A model generated the notes under the pieces. That model had not been told where the DNA came from. It searched no databases and saw nothing but the letters and a program-made list of their open reading frames with translations. Shown piece by piece: positions 59,878-64,000 of a stretch of DNA of 64,000 bases; within the stretch, counting starts at the first letter, position 1; every line of letters begins with the position of its first letter. Source of the stretch: Streptomyces albidoflavus (GTDB lineage: Bacteria > Actinomycetota > Actinomycetes > Streptomycetales > Streptomycetaceae); contig NZ_JOII01000031.1 in the NCBI RefSeq assembly GCF_000719955.1, forward strand, positions 1 to 64,000. Reading direction: 5' to 3'. The translations under genes and the position numbers were made by a program.

Positions 59878-61854
59878 ATGACCACCACCCCTCTGACGCG
59901 CGTCCTCGTCGCCAACCGGGGCGAGATAGCCCGCCGCGTCCTGCGCACCTGCCACCACCTGGGCCTCGCCACCGTCGCCGTCTACGCCGACCCCGACGCC
60001 ACCGCCGCCCACGTCCGCGAGGCCGACGCCGCCGTCCGGCTCCCCGGCGACAGCCCGGCCGACACCTACCTGCGCGCCGATCTCGTGGTCGCCGCCGCCC
60101 GCGCCGCCGGGGCCGACGCCGTCCACCCCGGGTACGGCTTCCTCTCCGAGAACGCCGGCTTCGCCCGCGCCGTCCAGGACGCCGGGCTCACCTGGATCGG
60201 GCCGGACCCCGAGGCGATCGAGGCGATGGCCTCCAAGACCCGCGCCAAGAAACTCATGGCCGACGCCGGAGTGCCGCTCCTCGGGCCGCTCGACCCCGGC
60301 GCCGTCACCGAGGCCGGCCTGCCCGTCCTCGTCAAGGCGGCGGCCGGCGGCGGCGGACGCGGGATGCGCGTCGTCGAGGCCCTGGACGAGCTGCCCGCCG
60401 CCCTGGAGGCGGCCGCCGCCGAAGCGCTCTCCGCCTTCGGCGACGGCGAGGTCTTCGTCGAGCCCTACCTGCCCTCGGGCCGCCACGTCGAGGTGCAGAT
60501 CCTCGGCGACCGGCACGGCACCGTCTGGGCGCTCGGCACCCGCGACTGCTCCCTCCAGCGCCGCCACCAGAAGGTGATCGAGGAAGCCCCCGCGCCCGGC
60601 CTGCCCGACGCCCTGCGCGAGCGGCTGCACGAGGCCGCCACCGCCGCCGCCCGCGCCATCGGCTACACCGGCGCCGGCACCGTCGAGTTCCTCGTCGCCG
60701 ACGGGCAGGCGTACTTCCTGGAGATGAACACCCGCCTCCAGGTCGAACACCCCGTCACCGAAGCCGTCCACGGCGTCGACCTGGTGGCCCTCCAGCTCGC
60801 CGTCGCCGAGGGCGAGGCGCTGCCCGCCGAACCGCCCCCGCCGCACGGCCACGCCGTCGAGGCCCGCCTGTACGCCGAGGACCCGGCCGCCGGCTGGGCC
60901 CCGCAGACCGGCACCGTCCACCGCCTCGACGTCCCCGGCGCCGACCGCGCCCACCTGCCCGGCGGCCAACCGGCGGCCCTGCGCCTCGACTCCGGCTACG
61001 AGGCCGGGGACACCGTCGGCGTCCACTACGACGCGATGCTCGCCAAGGTCATCGCCTGGGGCCCCACCCGCGAGGCCGCGATCCGCCGCCTGGCCGCCGC
61101 CCTCACCCGGGCCCGGCTGCACGGGCCCGCCACCAACCGCGAACTCCTCGTCCGCTCCCTGGAACACCCCGGCTTCCGCACCCTCGCCGGACTCGACACC
61201 GCCTTCTACACCCGCCACCTCGACACCCTCACCCGCCCGGCCGGCGACGGCCGCCACGCCGCCGTCGCCGCCGCCCTCGCCGACGCCGCCCACACCGCCG
61301 CGCGCTCCCGCCTCGGCGCCGGAGCCTGGCGCAACCTCCGCTCCGAGGACCCCGTACGCCGCTACCGGGCCGACGACGGGACGGAGTACGAGATCCGCTA
61401 CCGGCCGGGGCGGAACGGCTGGACCCTGCCCGGCGAGGGCGGCCCGCGCGTCGTCTCCGTCACCCCGGACGCCGTCGTCCTCGCCGACACCGGTGAGGTG
61501 GGCGGGGTCGAGCGGCGGTACGAGGTCGGCCGGGCCGGCGGGCGCGTCCACGTCGACGGGCCGCACGGCGGCCTGAGCCTCGCGCCCGTCTCCCGGCACC
61601 CCGACACCACCGCCCGGCAGGCGCCCGGCTCGCTGCTCGCGCCGATGCCCGGGACCGTCGTCCGCGTCGCCGACGGCCTCGCCGAAGGCAGCGCCGTCAC
61701 CGAGGGCCAGCCCCTCGTCTGGCTGGAGGCGATGAAGATGGAACACCGCATCCTCGCCCCCGCCTCCGGCACCCTCACCGCGCTCCACGCCCACCCCGGC
61801 CGTCAGGTCGAGGTCGGTGCCCTGCTCGCCGTCGTCCAGGAGGAAACCGCGTGA
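59878..61854 (+). CDS. acyl-CoA carboxylase alpha subunit (biotin carboxylase + BCCP)
   Basis: A 658-residue subunit. The biotin carboxylase part has VLVANRGEIARRVLRTCHHL, the ATP-grasp KAAAGGGGRGMRVV, and EMNTRLQVEHPVTEAVHGVD. The C-terminal biotinyl domain carries the biotinylated Lys in LEAMKMEHRI. The overall order fits MccA/PccA-type alpha subunits. The ATG at 59878 lies 11 bp after the beta-subunit stop codon. It overlaps the acyl-CoA dehydrogenase start by 4 bp. Confidence 0.92.
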   Translation: MTTTPLTRVLVANRGEIARRVLRTCHHLGLATVAVYADPDATAAHVREADAAVRLPGDSPADTYLRADLVVAAARAAGADAVHPGYGFLSENAGFARAVQDAGLTWIGPDPEAIEAMASKTRAKKLMADAGVPLLGPLDPGAVTEAGLPVLVKAAAGGGGRGMRVVEALDELPAALEAAAAEALSAFGDGEVFVEPYLPSGRHVEVQILGDRHGTVWALGTRDCSLQRRHQKVIEEAPAPGLPDALRERLHEAATAAARAIGYTGAGTVEFLVADGQAYFLEMNTRLQVEHPVTEAVHGVDLVALQLAVAEGEALPAEPPPPHGHAVEARLYAEDPAAGWAPQTGTVHRLDVPGADRAHLPGGQPAALRLDSGYEAGDTVGVHYDAMLAKVIAWGPTREAAIRRLAAALTRARLHGPATNRELLVRSLEHPGFRTLAGLDTAFYTRHLDTLTRPAGDGRHAAVAAALADAAHTAARSRLGAGAWRNLRSEDPVRRYRADDGTEYEIRYRPGRNGWTLPGEGGPRVVSVTPDAVVLADTGEVGGVERRYEVGRAGGRVHVDGPHGGLSLAPVSRHPDTTARQAPGSLLAPMPGTVVRVADGLAEGSAVTEGQPLVWLEAMKMEHRILAPASGTLTALHAHPGRQVEVGALLAVVQEETA

Positions 61855-62996
61855 CCACCACCGCCACCACCCTGATCGAGTCCGAGGAACTGCGCGACCT
61901 GCGCGCCGCCGTCGCCGCCCTCGGCGCCAAGCACGGCCCCGACGCCGACCCCACCGCCGTCTGGGCGGAGGCCGGGAAACTCGGCTACCTCGGCGTCAAC
62001 CTGCCCGAGGAGTACGGCGGCGGAGGCGGCGGCATCACCGAACTCTCCCTCGTCCTGGAGGAGATGGGCGCCGCCGGGTGCCCGCAGCTGATGATGATCG
62101 TGTCGCCCGCGATCTGCGGCACGGTCATCGCCCGGTTCGGCACCGAGGAGCAGAAGCGCCGCTGGCTGCCGGGGCTCGCCGACGCCTCCCTCACCATGGC
62201 CTTCGGCATCACCGAGCCCGACGCCGGCTCCAACTCCCACCGCATCACCACCACCGCCCGCCGCGACGGCGACGAGTGGGTCCTCAACGGCCGCAAGGTC
62301 TTCGTCTCCGGCGTCGACATCGCCGACGCCACCCTCATCGTCGGCCGCACCGAGGACGCCCGCACCGGCCGCCTCAAGCCCTGCCTCTTCATCGTCGACC
62401 GCGACGCCCCCGGCTTCGGGCGCCGCCACATCGAGATGGAGATCGACGCCGCCGAGAAGCAGTTCGAACTCACCCTGGACGACGTACGCCTCCCCGCCGA
62501 CCGGCTCGTCGGCGACGAGGACGCCGGGCTCCTCCAGCTCTTCGCCGGACTCAACCCCGAACGCGTCATGACCGCCGCCTTCGCCCTCGGCATGGGCCGC
62601 TACGCGCTGGCCAAGGCCGTCACCTACGCCAAGGAACGCACCGTCTGGAAGGCCCCCATCGGCTCCCACCAGGCCATCGCCCACCCCCTCGCCCAGGCCC
62701 ACATAGAGCTGGAACTGGCCAAGCTGATGATGCAGCGCGCCGCCGCCCTCTACGACGCGGGCGACGACTTCGGCGCCGGGGAGGCCGCCAACATGGCCAA
62801 GTACGCCGCCGGGGAAGCCTGCGTCCGCGCCGTCGACCAGGCCGTGCACACCCTCGGCGGCAACGGCCTCACCCGCGAGTACGGCCTGGCCCGCCTCATC
62901 ACCGGCGCCCGCGTCGCCCGCATCGCCCCCGTCAGCCGCGAGATGATCCTCAACTTCGTCTCCCACAGCAGCCTCGGCCTCCCCAAGTCCTACTGA
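61851..62996 (+). CDS. acyl-CoA dehydrogenase
   Basis: A 381-residue FAD-dependent acyl-CoA dehydrogenase. Seen: MAFGITEPDAGSNSHRITTT (substrate/FAD loop), RVMTAAFALGMGRYALAKAV, and HTLGGNGLTREYGLARLIT at the C-terminal FAD contact. The catalytic Glu position is not certain by eye. GTG overlaps the carboxylase alpha stop. With the carboxylase and hydratase it forms a beta-oxidation-like route for a branched or terpene-derived acyl-CoA. Confidence 0.9.
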   Translation: MTTTATTLIESEELRDLRAAVAALGAKHGPDADPTAVWAEAGKLGYLGVNLPEEYGGGGGGITELSLVLEEMGAAGCPQLMMIVSPAICGTVIARFGTEEQKRRWLPGLADASLTMAFGITEPDAGSNSHRITTTARRDGDEWVLNGRKVFVSGVDIADATLIVGRTEDARTGRLKPCLFIVDRDAPGFGRRHIEMEIDAAEKQFELTLDDVRLPADRLVGDEDAGLLQLFAGLNPERVMTAAFALGMGRYALAKAVTYAKERTVWKAPIGSHQAIAHPLAQAHIELELAKLMMQRAAALYDAGDDFGAGEAANMAKYAAGEACVRAVDQAVHTLGGNGLTREYGLARLITGARVARIAPVSREMILNFVSHSSLGLPKSY

Positions 62997-63020
62997 GCCG
63001 CCCGCCGACCCGTCGTCCCC

Positions 63021-63049
63021 GGGGCGGGGTGCCCGCAGCACCCCGCCCC
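63021..63049 (+). terminator. GC-rich hairpin between operon genes
   Basis: GGGGCGGGGTGC (63021-63032) pairs perfectly with GCACCCCGCCCC (63038-63049) around a 5-nt loop. It sits inside the operon before the hydratase gene and could be a partial terminator or an mRNA-processing or stability element. Confidence 0.55.
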
Positions 63050-63093
63050 CACACCCCGCCCCCACATCCCGACCCCACCCGAGAGGCCCGACC

Positions 63094-63828
63094 ATGGCGT
63101 ACGTCCTCCAGAGCGACCAGCGGGGCATCCGCACCCTCACCCTGGACCGGCCCGAGCAGCGCAACGCCCTCTCGGACGCCCTCGTCGCCGAACTCGACGC
63201 GGCGCTGGAGCGGGCCAGGGCCGACCCGGACGTACGGGCCGTGCGGCTCACCCACACCGGGACGACCTTCTGCGCCGGGGCCGACCTGCGCGACCCGCCC
63301 GACCCGCACGCGCTGGTCGCCCTCATGCGGCGGATCGTCGCGCTCGACAAGCCCGTCGTCGCCCGCGTCACCGGGCACGTCCGCGCGGGCGGCCTCGGAC
63401 TGCTCGCCTCCTGCGACATCAGCGCCGGCGGGCCCGGCGCCACCTTCGCCCTCACCGAGGCCCGCATCGGCGTCGCCCCCGCCGTCATCTCCCTGCCGCT
63501 GCTCCCGCGCCTCGACCGGGCGGCCGCCGCCCGCTACTTTCTCACCGGCGAGAAGTTCGGGCCCGAGGAGGCCGCCCGGATCGGGCTGCTCACCCTCACC
63601 GGGGAGGACGTCGACACCGCTCTCGACCCCGTCCTCGACGGACTGCGGCGCGGCTCCCCGCAGGGCCTCGCGGAGTCCAAGCGCCTGGTCACCGCTACAG
63701 TGCTGAAAGCCTTCGACCGGGACGCAGACGACCTGGTGGAGCGCTCGGCGCGCCTCTTCGCCTCCGCCGACGCCCGCGAAGGGATGACCGCCTTCCTCGA
63801 ACGACGGGATGCCGCATGGGTGTGGTGA
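63094..63828 (+). CDS. enoyl-CoA hydratase/isomerase family protein
   Basis: A 244-residue crotonase-fold protein. Seen: LDRPEQRNALSDALVAELDA, the oxyanion-hole regions TTFCAGADLRDPP and GHVRAGGLGLLASCDISAGG, then GPGATFALTEARIGVAPAVI. The ATG at 63094 lies about 97 bp after the dehydrogenase stop, following the intercistronic hairpin. Its end overlaps the TetR gene. It probably hydrates the enoyl-CoA made by the upstream enzymes. Confidence 0.9.
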   Translation: MAYVLQSDQRGIRTLTLDRPEQRNALSDALVAELDAALERARADPDVRAVRLTHTGTTFCAGADLRDPPDPHALVALMRRIVALDKPVVARVTGHVRAGGLGLLASCDISAGGPGATFALTEARIGVAPAVISLPLLPRLDRAAAARYFLTGEKFGPEEAARIGLLTLTGEDVDTALDPVLDGLRRGSPQGLAESKRLVTATVLKAFDRDADDLVERSARLFASADAREGMTAFLERRDAAWVW

Positions 63829-64000
63829 CCTCCCCCAAGCAGGACCGCAGCCGCGCCACCCGGCAGCGGCTGCTCGCCGCCGCCGTCGCGTGCCTCGCCG
63901 AGCGCGGCTGGGCCGGCTCCACCGTCTCCGTCGTCGCCGAACGCGCCGGAGTCTCCCGGGGCGCCGCCCAGCACCACTTCCCCACCCGCGAGGACCTGTT
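63816..64000 (+). CDS. TetR-family regulator (partial, runs off the window)
   Basis: The first about 61 residues are visible: SPKQDRSRATRQRLLAAAVA, then GSTVSVVAERAGVSRGAAQH and HFPTREDL, a typical TetR HTH. The start may be ATG 63816 or GTG 63825, the latter giving a GTGA overlap with the hydratase stop. As the last visible gene of the acyl-CoA operon, it is a good candidate repressor of that operon. The rest of the gene lies beyond 64000. Confidence 0.85.
   Translation, partial: MGVVTSPKQDRSRATRQRLLAAAVACLAERGWAGSTVSVVAERAGVSRGAAQHHFPTREDL

Overview
This window is chromosomal DNA from a Streptomyces-like actinomycete. The signs are very high GC with G/C-ending codons, GTG and TTG starts, a conservon (CvnABCD plus a CYP154/CYP157 pair), futalosine-pathway menaquinone genes, DUF2530, DUF3027 and DUF742 proteins, and many tightly coupled operons. 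I saw no rRNA, tRNA, CRISPR array, prophage or large biosynthetic cluster.

Layout. 0-6.9 kb is core chromosome: a LuxR-type regulator, a cold-shock protein, mqnD and mqnB, a lipoprotein, an MFS permease and a DUF3027 protein. 6.9-11.4 kb holds a sacsin-like GHKL ATPase gene flanked by complex repeats, including two long palindromic elements in opposite orientation. 11.4-23.9 kb carries a P450, a secreted protein, a P-type ATPase, a purine permease, MarR and MFS genes, an RNA phosphodiesterase, an aldo/keto reductase and small proteins. 23.9-25.4 kb is a first TnpB element. 25.4-31.5 kb is an accessory region of lipoproteins and secreted proteins, with an operon of a WXG100-like protein, a calpain-like protease and two candidate immunity proteins that share a domain. 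31.5-39.8 kb has a DDN-hemerythrin fusion, an SGNH hydrolase, a secreted propeller protein, a TetR/ABC exporter unit with a clear operator, a threonine/serine dehydratase and serC. 39.9-45.7 kb is the conservon. 46.2-53.9 kb has an FAD/Fe-S oxidoreductase, LysR/EamA and a ricin-domain secreted protein. 54.2-64.0 kb is an acyl-CoA catabolic operon (TIGR03084, AtuA-like, carboxylase beta and alpha, acyl-CoA dehydrogenase, enoyl-CoA hydratase, TetR).

The most striking feature is a pair of unrelated-copy IS605-type elements (TnpB without TnpA). Each pairs tnpB with a divergent Arc-like ribbon-helix-helix gene, has apparently leaderless divergent promoters, and ends in a GTCAA-type right end carrying the predicted omega-RNA hairpin. 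The second element sits exactly at a GTGA stop/start overlap in the acyl-CoA operon. Its right end supplies a new stop codon for the upstream gene, and its left end supplies a new ribosome binding site for the downstream gene, so the operon appears to remain intact.
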